15,666 bases of DNA from Odoribacteraceae bacterium. GTDB taxonomy: Bacteria > Bacteroidota > Bacteroidia > Bacteroidales > Marinifilaceae. Where the stretch lies: contig JAITJA010000172.1 of the NCBI GenBank assembly GCA_031279175.1, positions 1-15,666 on the forward strand, written 5' to 3'. The notes below the pieces were generated by a model. It was not told the DNA's origin. It saw only the letters and a list, made by a program, of their open reading frames with translations, and did not search any database. The position numbers and the translations under genes are program-made. Shown here in pieces: positions 1-8,792 of the stretch; positions within the stretch are counted from its first letter, which is position 1; every line of letters begins with the position of its first letter.

Positions 1-78
1 ATAAATCGACCTTGCCGGCGGTGATGTCGACGTTTTTGCCGCGAGTTATTCAAGATTCTTATGAATTATTTCGTGAAA

Positions 79-105
79 GGGGAGGGGTAGGGGCTACCGG
101 GCGGG
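79..105 (+). other. G-quadruplex-type motif
   Basis: Five guanine runs (79-82, 84-87, 90-93, 99-101, 103-105) are separated by loops of 1, 2, 5 and 1 bases, which satisfies the usual intramolecular G-quadruplex pattern. A small hairpin (GGTAG at 86-90 with CTACC at 94-98) overlaps and could compete with it. Any function is inference; it lies about 350 bases ahead of susC. Confidence 0.45.
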
Positions 106-373
106 TTGTAACTAAAGAAAACTGTCCATACTTTCGCGCAACCGGTACGTGTGGCCGTAGAATTTCCGGACTACAGCATTACATTTTTCTTCCCGAACGT
201 CCCGTTTGTCCACCCCCGAACAGATTCTTTGTCGATGGAGCGAGCATATCTTGACCAACGTGTTACTCGTCGTTAACGCGTGTTTCCCGGTGTGAAGTGA
301 ACGGGCCTCCCGACGACGCGGTCTTCCATCATTTTTATTTCCCGGCAGTCACCGTTAGTTGTCCCGATCCCGT

Positions 374-392
374 CGCGATCGTCTTGATCGCG
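374..392. repeat. Perfect 7-bp inverted repeat, 5-base loop
   Basis: CGCGATC (374-380) pairs exactly with GATCGCG (386-392) around the loop GTCTT. It lies 65-83 bases ahead of the susC start, a place where an operator or a leader-RNA hairpin would act. A second short stem, CCCC-gtc-GGGG, lies at 411-421. There is no U-tract, so neither is a classic terminator. Confidence 0.4.
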
Positions 393-456
393 TTCGAGTA
401 AATCATTGTTCCCCGTCGGGGGAGCGGGTATTAATCAATAACAAAAACTCACGCGT

Positions 457-3400
457 ATGAAAAAAAAAGTGCTTTACATGTTCATGCTCATCCTGTTTGT
501 CATCCCCTCGCGGGCACAGGAGCAGCCAGTATCCGGAAAGGTCACGGCCACTGACGGCAGTGCCCTTTCCGGCGTCACCGTTCTCCGGAAGGGCACGCGC
601 CAGGGCGTCATCACCGACGCGCTGGGCGAGTACAAGATCACGCTCCCCGGCGACGCCGTCTTGCAATTCTCCTTCGTCGGCTTCAAGCCCCAGGAGATCC
701 CCGTCGCCCACCGCGCCCGCGTCGACGTGACGATGGAAGAAGAGACCCGGCAAATCGATGAAATTATCGTCGTGGCATACGGCACGGCCAAGAAGGAATC
801 CTTCACCGGCTCCGTCGCGACGCTCAAGGCCGATGACCTCTCCTCGCGCCAGCTCTCCAACGTGACGGCGGCCCTCCCGGGGCGGCTGGCCGGCGTTCAA
901 GTGCGCGCCGGTAACGGTCAGCCGGGCGTTACCTCCACCGTGCGCGTGCGCGGTATCGGTTCGATGTCAGCGGGAAACGCGCCGCTATACGTGGTCGACG
1001 GGGTCCCCTACGATGGCGACCTCTCGTCGATCAATAGCGCCGACATCGAGACGCTGACCGTCCTCAAGGACGCCGCCTCCAATGCCCTCTACGGGGCGCG
1101 CGGCGCGAACGGCGTTATCCTGATCACTACGCGGAAGGCCAAGTCGCGCGAGGCAGTCGTCACCATCGACGCCCGCTGGGGGACAAATACCCGCGCCGTG
1201 CCCAACTACCGGGTGCTGAAAAGCCCGGAGCGATACCTCGAGAAGGTGTACGAGGCCATGTACAACGGGTTCATCGCCTCGAAAACACCGGAAGATGCGC
1301 GGAAAGCTGCCCTGAACGGTATGTCAACCAATAGCGACGGGGGGATCGGCTACCGCGTACACACCCTCCCCGCCGGAGAGGAGCTGATCGGGACGGACGG
1401 GAAGATGAACCCGAAAGCTACCCGGGGATATAACGACGGCAAGTACACGTACCTCCCCGATGACTGGTTCAACGAGCTATTTAACAAGGGGAACGCGCGC
1501 CAGGAGTATAACGTCTCCGTCTCCGGTCTCAACGATAACCTCAACTATTACCTCTCCCTGGGATACCTCGACGACACGGGCCTCATGCCCGGCTCCGGCT
1601 TCGCCCGCTATACCTCCCGCGTCAACGCCGACTACCGCGCCAAGAGCTGGTTGCGCCTGGGTAGCAAGATCTCTTACACGCGCTACGACATGCAATATCC
1701 TTTCGGGCAGACCTCCGGCGGGAGCTCCGTCAACCTCTTTTACCTGGCCAATAACATCGCGCCGGTCTACCCGCTATACGTCCGGGACAACGCCGGCAAG
1801 ATCATCAAGGATAGCCGCGGGATCACCCTCTATGACTTCGGCGACAAGACAACGGGCAATTTCAAGCGCACCTTCATGAGCGGGTCGAATCCCGCCTCCC
1901 TCGCCCGCCTGGACAAGCGCGGCTACGAGACGGACGTCTTCTCCGGGCGCTGGTACGCCGCCATCGAGTTTGTCGAGGGGCTCAAGTTTACCTATAACTT
2001 CGGGACGGATATCGATAACACGCGCTATACCCGCCTGTATAACGCCTACCGCGGGCAGTATTCCAGGGTCGGTGGCATCGTGTACGTGGGCCACGACCGC
2101 TCGACCTCTATCAATCACCAGCAGCTTCTCTCCTACGTCGCCACCACCGGCGATCACTCCATCGACCTGCTCTTCGGACACGAGTCCTACTCCCTCCAGG
2201 CAAACGCCCTGCTGGCAAGCCGGGAGAAACTCTACGCGCCGGAGGTTGTCGAGATCAATAACGCCATCTTCTCCCCGTCGGCCTCCTCCTCGACAAATCG
2301 ATACAAGACCGAGGGATGGTTCGCCCGCGGGCAGTACGAGTACGATCGCGCCTATGTCTTTAGCCTCTCTTCCCGCCGCGACGCCTCCTCGCGCTTCGAC
2401 AAGAGTCACCGCTGGGGGAACTTCGGCAGTGTCGGGGCCGCCTGGTTACTCTCCCGCGCTACCTTCCTCGCCGACCAGTCGTGGGTGGATCACCTCAAGA
2501 TCAAGGCAAGCTACGGGATACAAGGGAACGATGACCTCCTCTATCGCGACGGTACGCGGAATTATTACCCCGACCGCGACCAGTATGCCCTCGCGGAGAA
2601 TAACGGCGACTTCGCGCTATCCCTCGTCTACAAGGGAAACAAGGAGATTACCTGGGAGACTTCACACTCCTTTAATATAGGCGCCGATTTCGCCCTCTGG
2701 AACGGGAGGCTCTCCGGAACGCTGGAGTATTTCTCGCGCCTCACCCGCGACATGCTCTATTACCGGCCCGTCTCCCTCTCCGGGGGATACGCCGCGCTGC
2801 CCTCGAATATCGGCAAGATCTCGAACCGGGGCGTCGAACTCTCGCTCGAGTCGCGCCTGCATGTCGCCAGGAACGCGAGACTATCCTTGCACGCCAACGC
2901 TACCGCCCTCGGGAATAAAATAAAAGCACTCGCGCCGGAACTCGAGGGGACGCTCGTCGACGGGACAACAATCTTCCAGGAAGGAGAATCCATGTATCGC
3001 CTCTATTTCCCCCGCTACGAGGGGGTCAACGACGAGGGGATCGCGCTCTATCACCGCGAGGATAAGACCGGGAGCGCGACGACAACGACCACCACGAGTT
3101 ATCCCCTCGCCACGAAGTATCCCACCGGCGATCTCTTGCCCGATCTCTACGGCGGCTTCGGGTTTACACTCGAGGTTGCCGGCTTCGACCTGTCTTGTTC
3201 GGCCGCGTACCAGCTCGGCGGGCAGATATTCGACTCCGGGTACCAGGCGCTCATGCACTCCGGCTCTCCCTCCTCCGCCGGCCATAACTGGCACGAGGAT
3301 ATCCTCAAATCCTGGTCGGGGACGAACAAGAGCACGCGCGTCCCTCGCGTCGGGGCAAATGACAATTACACTAACTCGACCTCCACGCGTTTCCTCGTTA

Positions 3401-3624
3401 GCTCCAACTATCTCGACGTGACGAATGTCTCTGTCGGGTATACCTTGCCCCCCTCTCTCTTTAACGAGCGCCTTACCGCGTTTCGCGCCTATTGCACGGT
3501 GGATAATCTCCTCTTGATCTCTGCCCGCCGGGGCCTCGACCCCAGGCAGTCGTATACCTCGGCAAATGCCGCCCGCTACGCTCCCGCGCGCGCCGTCTCC
3601 GCGGGGATCACGCTGAAGTTCTAA
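457..3624 (+). CDS. SusC/RagA-type TonB-dependent outer-membrane transporter
   Basis: This is an outer-membrane beta-barrel that imports a ligand captured by its SusD partner, using energy from TonB-ExbBD. The 1055-residue length is normal for the family. Residues 1-20 are a Sec signal peptide ending SRA-Q. A carboxypeptidase-regulatory-like beta-sandwich follows (about 24-96, with the typical VSGKV start and VGFKPQE). Then come the TonB-box-like stretch DEIIVVAYGT (101-110), the plug (about 113-228, with PLYVVDGVPYDGDL and LKDAASNALYGARGANGVILITT in family order) and the barrel, which ends in the standard ITLKF. There is no N-terminal STN domain, so direct signalling to an anti-sigma factor is not expected. 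The ATG lies after an A-rich leader without a Shine-Dalgarno sequence, as is usual in Bacteroidota. susD follows after 19 bases. The substrate cannot be inferred, because no glycosidase, protease or regulator sits beside the pair. The reading frame is intact. Confidence 0.95.
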   Translation: MKKKVLYMFMLILFVIPSRAQEQPVSGKVTATDGSALSGVTVLRKGTRQGVITDALGEYKITLPGDAVLQFSFVGFKPQEIPVAHRARVDVTMEEETRQIDEIIVVAYGTAKKESFTGSVATLKADDLSSRQLSNVTAALPGRLAGVQVRAGNGQPGVTSTVRVRGIGSMSAGNAPLYVVDGVPYDGDLSSINSADIETLTVLKDAASNALYGARGANGVILITTRKAKSREAVVTIDARWGTNTRAVPNYRVLKSPERYLEKVYEAMYNGFIASKTPEDARKAALNGMSTNSDGGIGYRVHTLPAGEELIGTDGKMNPKATRGYNDGKYTYLPDDWFNELFNKGNARQEYNVSVSGLNDNLNYYLSLGYLDDTGLMPGSGFARYTSRVNADYRAKSWLRLGSKISYTRYDMQYPFGQTSGGSSVNLFYLANNIAPVYPLYVRDNAGKIIKDSRGITLYDFGDKTTGNFKRTFMSGSNPASLARLDKRGYETDVFSGRWYAAIEFVEGLKFTYNFGTDIDNTRYTRLYNAYRGQYSRVGGIVYVGHDRSTSINHQQLLSYVATTGDHSIDLLFGHESYSLQANALLASREKLYAPEVVEINNAIFSPSASSSTNRYKTEGWFARGQYEYDRAYVFSLSSRRDASSRFDKSHRWGNFGSVGAAWLLSRATFLADQSWVDHLKIKASYGIQGNDDLLYRDGTRNYYPDRDQYALAENNGDFALSLVYKGNKEITWETSHSFNIGADFALWNGRLSGTLEYFSRLTRDMLYYRPVSLSGGYAALPSNIGKISNRGVELSLESRLHVARNARLSLHANATALGNKIKALAPELEGTLVDGTTIFQEGESMYRLYFPRYEGVNDEGIALYHREDKTGSATTTTTTSYPLATKYPTGDLLPDLYGGFGFTLEVAGFDLSCSAAYQLGGQIFDSGYQALMHSGSPSSAGHNWHEDILKSWSGTNKSTRVPRVGANDNYTNSTSTRFLVSSNYLDVTNVSVGYTLPPSLFNERLTAFRAYCTVDNLLLISARRGLDPRQSYTSANAARYAPARAVSAGITLKF

Positions 3625-3643
3625 ATCTCTAAAACAAGAAAAC

Positions 3644-5230
3644 ATGAAATCAATATATATCTTTTTTATTCTCCTGGCCGCCGTCGCGTGTAACCTTGAT
3701 CTCGACCCGGCAGGGGATACCGTCACCGGGAATCAAAAGGAGGAACTCGCCCGCGTCGATCCCGCCAAGTTGCAGGCAGAAATCAACGGGTTGTACGCCG
3801 GTCTCATCGAGGCGCGCGCCATCTACGACCGGTGGGGCGACCAGCACTTCGATTTCGGATATCCTGCCGCCTGCCTGATGTTTGACGCGTCGGGAATGGA
3901 CATGCCGTCGGAGAATTCAGGCTATAACTGGTTCGGGCAACAGGCGCGCCTCTCGGATCGCGTCGCCAACTCCTCCAGTACCTATTTCCTCTGGGAGCTG
4001 TTCTATTCCCACGTCAAGACCGCCAACGATATTCTCGTTGTCATCGATTCCACTACCACGAACAAGACCCTCCGCGCTTATCGCGGACAGGCCCTTGCCT
4101 CGCGCGCCTTCGATTACATGAATCTCGCCTGCATTTACCAGCACGCCTATGACGGCCAGGAACAGGCGCTTTCCGTGCCGCTCGTCCTCGAGGGTGCTTC
4201 ACGCGAGAGTCTCGACAATAATCCCCGCGTCACCCTCGAGCGCCTCTACAAGCAGGTCATCGGCGATCTCTCGAAGGCCATCGTGCTCCTCGATTCCTTC
4301 GACCGGCAGGGGAAGAAGGAGTATATTAACCGCGAGGTCGCCCTCGGCCTCCGCGCCCGCGCCCGCCTGCATGTCGGACAATGGAAAGAGGCCGCCGAGG
4401 ATGCTGCCGCTGCCATTGCCGGGTACGTTCCTTATTCGATCGCTGATGTTTCTCGTCCTGCCTTCAACGACGCCTCCGCTCCCTCCTGGATCTGGGGGTG
4501 CGTCATCTCCGAGAACAACGCCGTCGTCCAGAGTGGCATCGTCAACTTCCCCTCCCACGTTTGCAGTTTCACCGGCAATGGCTACGCTCCGGCCAACGCC
4601 GGGCGGTATATCAACAATCTCCTCTGGAACGAGATTCCCGCCGACGACGTGAGAAAGGGCTGGTGGCTCGACGGGAAACTCCGTTCACCGCTCCTCGATA
4701 CCACCTGGAGCATTACCTATAACGGGCAGCAATACGACGCCGTCGACTGGTTCGGCTTCCGCGATTCTTGCCTCAACGTCAAGTTCGGCCCCTACAAGAA
4801 TATCTACAACAACGCCACCAATGCCTGCGATTTCCCGCTGATGCGCGTCGAGGAGATGATTCTTGTCCGCGCCGAGGCCCTGGCGATGAGCGGTGACCTG
4901 GACGGTGGCAAGCGCGTACTGGAGGATTTCGTGCGTGGTTATCGCCATCCCTCCTTCACCTCTACTGCCTCTACTGCCGATGATCTCCGCGACGAGGTCT
5001 GGTTTCAGCGCCGCGTGGAACTCTGGGGCGAGGGCTTCTCTCTCTTTGATCTCAAGCGCCTCAAGAAGCCCCTTGATCGCGCCGGGAGTAACTTCCCCGC
5101 TGCTGTCCGCTTCCGTCTACCCTATGACGCGCCGATTCTCCTCTGGCTGATTCCCGAGGCAGAGTTAAACACGAACAAGGGCATACAGGAGAATAACCCG
5201 CTCTCCCCGGTGCCCGTCGCCGTCCCCTGA
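3644..5230 (+). CDS. SusD/RagB-type surface nutrient-binding lipoprotein
   Basis: This is the substrate-capturing lid of the SusCD complex, anchored on the outer membrane. The 528 residues start with a short lipoprotein signal whose lipobox is LAAVAC, so Cys16 would be lipidated. Acidic residues close behind it (CNLDLDP) fit the Bacteroidota surface-export signal. The body shows SusD-family signatures: ARLSDRVANSSSTYFLWELFYSHVKTANDIL near the first TPR-like helices, RGQALASRAFDYMNLACIY in the next TPR unit, MRVEEMILVRAEALAMSGD and RRVELWGEGFSLFDLKRLK toward the C-terminus, and the usual ending WLIPEAELNTNKGIQENNP. It is co-oriented with susC across 19 bases and is surely in the same operon. 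Ligand specificity cannot be read from the sequence. The frame is intact and ends in TGA; a strong hairpin follows at 5246-5276. Confidence 0.95.
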   Translation: MKSIYIFFILLAAVACNLDLDPAGDTVTGNQKEELARVDPAKLQAEINGLYAGLIEARAIYDRWGDQHFDFGYPAACLMFDASGMDMPSENSGYNWFGQQARLSDRVANSSSTYFLWELFYSHVKTANDILVVIDSTTTNKTLRAYRGQALASRAFDYMNLACIYQHAYDGQEQALSVPLVLEGASRESLDNNPRVTLERLYKQVIGDLSKAIVLLDSFDRQGKKEYINREVALGLRARARLHVGQWKEAAEDAAAAIAGYVPYSIADVSRPAFNDASAPSWIWGCVISENNAVVQSGIVNFPSHVCSFTGNGYAPANAGRYINNLLWNEIPADDVRKGWWLDGKLRSPLLDTTWSITYNGQQYDAVDWFGFRDSCLNVKFGPYKNIYNNATNACDFPLMRVEEMILVRAEALAMSGDLDGGKRVLEDFVRGYRHPSFTSTASTADDLRDEVWFQRRVELWGEGFSLFDLKRLKKPLDRAGSNFPAAVRFRLPYDAPILLWLIPEAELNTNKGIQENNPLSPVPVAVP

Positions 5231-5245
5231 GGCCGGAAGATTTGG

Positions 5246-5277
5246 TACTCGAGTATTACACGGTAGTACTCGAGTAC
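5246..5277. terminator. Double-palindrome hairpin between convergent genes
   Basis: TACTCGAGTA occurs at 5246-5255 and again at 5267-5276; the second copy extends to the 12-base palindrome GTACTCGAGTAC (5266-5277). Since each copy is self-complementary, the two can pair with each other as a 10-bp stem around an 11-base loop. It lies between the stop of susD (+) and the stop of the FAH-fold gene (-), so a bidirectional terminator is the simplest reading, although there is no long T-run. A third partial copy, ATTACTCGA, follows at 5283-5291. A dimer-binding protein site is the alternative. Confidence 0.55.
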
Positions 5278-5315
5278 TGCTTATTACTCGATGCCAAGCG
5301 AGAGATGTCGAGAAA

Positions 5316-5879
5316 TTAGAGGATGAAGATGTCAATGAGGCAATCGTCGTCAATAAACGCGCGGAGACGATCGCCAGGGCGAAGGGGAGAGTAACGAAAC
5401 AGGTTGCCGGTAAAGATAAGGTCGCCCACCTTTAATAGGTAGTAAGCGGAAAGCGCGGCGACGTGATGCTCGAGAGTACAAGGGAGATCGAGTAATCGCC
5501 CGCTGAACACCCGCGCGCCGTTCACCTCGAGGGCGTAACAAGGATTGTCGGGTAGCTCGCGCGCCGTGGAGATGGCGATCGCGCGATCGAAGCCCATCGC
5601 CGCGTCGGGAGGAAGACCCGTCGCGCGCGCCTCGTCGAGGAGATTGTCGGCGTAAAAGCGGATGGCCGCGCCGCCCTCTCCCACGTAACGTCGCGCGAAA
5701 CGCGGGGCGACGCCCTTGCCTAACTTGTTCACGCGGAAAAAAAGCTGTGGGACGCAACTCAAACGCGTCGCGAACGGGGGGATATAGAAATCCTCGTTGT
5801 CGCGCGAGAGGGCGTTGTCGCCAAGGATGACGTGACCGCCCGCGCCGTCGGGCAGGTATTCCGCGCACAGGAGTTTCAC
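5316..5879 (-). CDS. Fumarylacetoacetate hydrolase-fold protein, active site apparently degenerate
   Basis: The 187 residues align by eye with Bacteroidales FAH-family hydrolases along their whole length: the DNALSRDNEDFYIPPF stretch (21-36), FRVNKLGKGVAPRFARRY (48-65), GLPPDAAMGFDRA (88-100), ALEVNGARVFSGRLLD (116-131) and LLKVGDLIFTGN (148-159). Family members bind a divalent metal with a Glu-x-Glu pair followed by an Asp. Here the matching positions read V43-P-Q45 and R74, and the usual Lys before GFD is Met95, so hydrolysis or decarboxylation of a diketo acid seems unlikely. I chose the GTG at 5879 because GGGAGG lies 7 bases upstream and homologues begin at this point. An ATG at 5978 would add 33 unrelated residues and run across the divergent promoter region. 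This may be a pseudoenzyme or an early stage of decay. Fold assignment is firm; function is open. Confidence 0.8.
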   Translation of the reverse strand: MKLLCAEYLPDGAGGHVILGDNALSRDNEDFYIPPFATRLSCVPQLFFRVNKLGKGVAPRFARRYVGEGGAAIRFYADNLLDEARATGLPPDAAMGFDRAIAISTARELPDNPCYALEVNGARVFSGRLLDLPCTLEHHVAALSAYYLLKVGDLIFTGNLFRYSPLRPGDRLRAFIDDDCLIDIFIL

Positions 5880-5945
5880 GCGGTTGCCTCCCTGTCTCGT
5901 CTCGTGATTGAACTCGTTGTCATGGTTTTGTTCTACCGGTTTTCG

Positions 5946-5975
5946 CGAATGTATTACCTTTGCCCGGTAATCAAA
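5946..5975 (-). promoter_or_regulatory. Candidate promoter for the FAH-fold gene
   Basis: On the minus strand TTTG (5975-5972) is followed after 18 bases by TACATTCG (5953-5946), which differs by one base from the Bacteroidota -7 consensus TAnnTTTG. The spacing is one base short of the usual 19-21. This gives a leader of about 60 bases before the GTG at 5879. It overlaps the divergent promoter of the nuclease gene. Confidence 0.4.
5955..5962 (+). promoter_or_regulatory. -7 box TACCTTTG ahead of the AddB-like gene
   Basis: TACCTTTG matches the Bacteroidota -7 element TAnnTTTG exactly and lies 22 bases before the ATG at 5985, so the leader would be short. The nearest upstream TTTG (5927-5930) is 24 bases away, which is longer than ideal. 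The same octamer occurs ahead of the 12665-13370 pseudogene on the other strand. Confidence 0.5.
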
Positions 5976-5984
5976 CACGCGATC

Positions 5985-8774
5985 ATGGAATCTTTTTTAC
6001 ACCTCCTGGCGCGGGATGTCGTTCGCGACGCTCACCCGGAGAGCCTTACCATCGTTTTCCCGAACAAGCGCGCCGGGTTATTTCTCTCCCGGGAACTCGC
6101 GCGAATGATCGACCGGCCCGCGTGGATGCCGGTCATCGTCACGCTCGAGGAGTTCGTGGAGCGATACGTCGGCCTGAAACGGGCGGACGAGATCACGCTG
6201 CTCGTCAAGTTATACAGCTCGTACCGGGAGTGCTCCGGGAGCAAGGAGTCGTTCGATGATTTCTACCCGTGGGGGAGCATGTTGCTCGAGGACTTCGACG
6301 ACGTGGACAAGTATCTCGTCGACGCCCGCGACTTGTTTTCTAATCTCCGCGCACTGCGCGAGATAGAGAAGCTCTTCCCGTACCTCACCGAGGCGCAGGT
6401 GGAGCACGTGCGCCGCTTCTGGAGTCATTTCCGGGATGGCGTCACCGGGGGACGGGAGCAAGAGGCCTTCCTCGAAACGTGGGGGAAACTCTACCCGACG
6501 TATTGCCACTTCCGCGAGAAATTGCAACGCGAGGGGCTGTGCTACGAGGGAATGGGCACGCGGTTGCTGCGCGATCGCGTCGACGAGGTGCCGCGGCAGG
6601 AGCGGTTGTTCTTCGCCGGTTTCAACGCCTTGAATAAATGCGAGGAGCAGATCTTCGCGCGATTTCGCGACAGCGGTCAGGCCGCGTTCTACTGGGATCA
6701 CGACCTCTATTATACCAGTAACGAGCGCCACGAGGCCGGTCTGTTTCTCCGCGATAACCTGAAACGATTCCCGAATGCCCTCGGGATCGAGCACTTTAAC
6801 AATTTCCGGCGAGAGGAGAAGCGCGTCGAGCATGTCACCGTCTCCTCCTCCTCCGGCCAGGCGAAGCTCCTCCCGTCGCTGCTCGGCGAGTTGCCCCCGG
6901 ATCCCTCGGAGACGGCTATCGTGTTGTGCGACGAGAACCTGCTGTCGCCCGTTCTACATTCCATTCCCCCTACCGTCGAGAAGATCAATATCACGATGGG
7001 CTACCCGGCCCGGAAGACTGCCGCCGCCGCGTTGCTCACCCTCGCCGGGGATTTGCAACGGGGGGCCAAGAGGGTAGGGGAGGAGTGCTATTACGCGCGG
7101 GAAACCGTGATCGCGCTGCTGGATCACCCGCTGGTGCAGGCCGGAGACCCGGTGGAGGCGCGAAAGGTCGCGCGGGGCGTGCACTCTAGCAACCTCACCC
7201 ACGTTCCCTCGGCGATGTTGCTCTTTGACGAGGTTACCCGCGCCCTTTTCGCGCCGCGCGACTCCTCGTTCGATTATTTCCTCGACGTCATCGCCCGCCT
7301 CCTCGCCCGGGAGGACGCGGGAACGGGGGCGATCGAGCGGGAAACCCTCTTCGCGCTATACAAGTGGCTGCAACAGGCAAGGGACTCCTTCCGCGAGTAG
7401 GGGGTCGCGCCGGGAGAACGGGTACATGCCCGCGTCGTATCACAGGTCGCTCGCTCCGTCACCGTCCCCTTCTCCGGCGAGCCGCTGGAGGGAATGCAGG
7501 TCATGGGGCTGCTGGAAACGAGAATGCTCGACTTTAAAAACCTGATTATCCTCTCCGCGAACGAGGGAGTACTCCCGCGCGATGCCCCTCTCGCCTCCTT
7601 CATCCCGTATAGCCTGCGGGTCGGCTTCGGGCTGCCCACCCCCGAGCACCGGGACGCGATATACGCCTATTATTTCTATCGCCTCGTCCAGCGCGCCACC
7701 AACGTCAAGATCCTGCACGCGGCGGCGACGAAAAATGCCGGCGAGATGAGCCGCTTCCTGTATCAACTGAAATACGAGTCGGGAACACCGCCGCGCGAAC
7801 GATACCTCCAGGAGGAGATCGTCGCCCGCCCCGCCCGCCCCGTCGCGATTCCAGCGAACGACGAGATCGCACGCTGCCTCGAACGCTTTACCCGCGAGGG
7901 AAGTGGCCTGTCACCCTCGGCGCTCAATGTCTATCTCGATTGCCGCCTCAAGTTTTATTTCAGGTACGTCGCCAGGATACGGGAGAAGGAAAACCTCGTC
8001 GGGGAGCTTGACTACAGGACACTCGGGAATATCTTCCACGAGATGACGCGCGCTATCTACCACTCTTTTCCCGGCCTCGTCACCGCGGCTGTCATCGACC
8101 GCGTCGCCCGGGACGACCGCGCGATCGATCAATACGCCCGGGCCGCGCGGGAAAAGATTCTCGACAGTGAACACGCCCGTGCCTTCGATGACGGGACGGG
8201 GGAGCTCGCGCTGTCGGTCGTGAAGAAGTACGCGCGGAAGGTGCTCGAGCACGACAGGGGCCTCGCCCCGTTCGAGATCCTTGCCCTCGAGCAGCCGTGC
8301 CGGACGTTCTTCGTCACGGGGAACGGGCCGCGGGTGTGGGTCGAGGGAAACGTCGATCGCGTCGACCGCCTCTCTTCCGGCGCGCGCGTCATCGACTACA
8401 AGACCGGCGTCGACAAGGGAGAGTTCAAGAGTGTCGCCTCGCTCTTCGATCCCGCTGACAAGCAGCGGAACAAGGCCGCCTTCCAGACGATTCTCTATTG
8501 CATCGCGTACGCGGACGAGCACCCCGCTGAACTGCCGCCTCGCCCGGGCTTGTATAGCCTCCGCGCGTTTTTCGCCCCGCGCCGCGACGACCGTTTTTTC
8601 CTTGCCGGCGCGCCGCTCGACAGCATCGAGGCGATCATCCCGGAGTTCCGCGAACGGCTCGTCGCGCTGGTCGACGAGATCTTCTCCCCGGGCCTCACCT
8701 TCTCCCCGACAACGCTACGCGACAAGTGCCGCACCTGTCCCTATAACGCTGTCTGTGCGTGCGACGGACAATAA
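5985..8774 (+). pseudogene. AddB-like PD-(D/E)XK nuclease, interrupted by an in-frame TAG
   Basis: This is the nuclease subunit of an AddAB-type helicase-nuclease, which processes double-strand DNA breaks in the cytoplasm. The frame would give 929 residues, about the normal size in Bacteroidota, but codon 472 (7398-7400) is TAG. Both sides stay in one frame and keep the family's features: VFPNKRAGLFLSREL near the N-terminus, FAGFNALNKCEEQIF mid-way, and, right after the stop, VPFSGEPLEGMQVMGLLETR. The C-terminal nuclease domain is complete: His685, Asp791 (EGNVDRVD), Asp804-Tyr-Lys806 (VIDYKTG), the QTILY helix, and four cluster cysteines, Cys653 plus Cys915/918/924 (CRTCPYNAVC), as in AddB's 4Fe-4S site. 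The start is the ATG at 5985 just after the -7 box; extension upstream to 5832 would run over the divergent gene. A restart at the ATG at 7494 could yield the nuclease part alone. CAG or GAG to TAG would need one base change. The addA partner is not in the window. Confidence 0.85.
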
Positions 8775-8792
8775 ACAGAGAAATAACACGAC

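Larger units (their letters stand above)
1..456. other. Gene-poor leader region upstream of susC
   Basis: I see no convincing gene here. An 80-codon open frame from a TTG at 12 to 254 has no domain-like pattern, and its codon use differs from the GC-rich third positions of the neighbouring genes. The first ~50 bases read in one minus-strand frame as GC3-rich, codon-like sequence (RGKNVDITAGKVD), but a TGA lies just upstream and no ATG, GTG or TTG follows in frame. It could be the remnant of a gene lying to the left, or chance. The region also holds a G-run motif (79-105) and a short perfect hairpin (374-392). No clean TAnnTTTG box was found ahead of susC, so its promoter is unassigned. Confidence 0.5.

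Noticed and set aside
12..254. 80-codon open frame on the plus strand from a TTG
   Set aside because: No domain, signal peptide or family pattern, and its codon use differs from real genes here.
5880..5978. N-terminal extension of the FAH-fold protein to the ATG at 5978
   Set aside because: The added 33 residues do not match the family, they cross the divergent promoter region, and a GTG with a good ribosome site lies at the homologous start.
5832..5984. Upstream extension of the nuclease gene
   Set aside because: The ATG at 5985 gives the family-like start and follows a -7 box; the extension overlaps the opposite gene.
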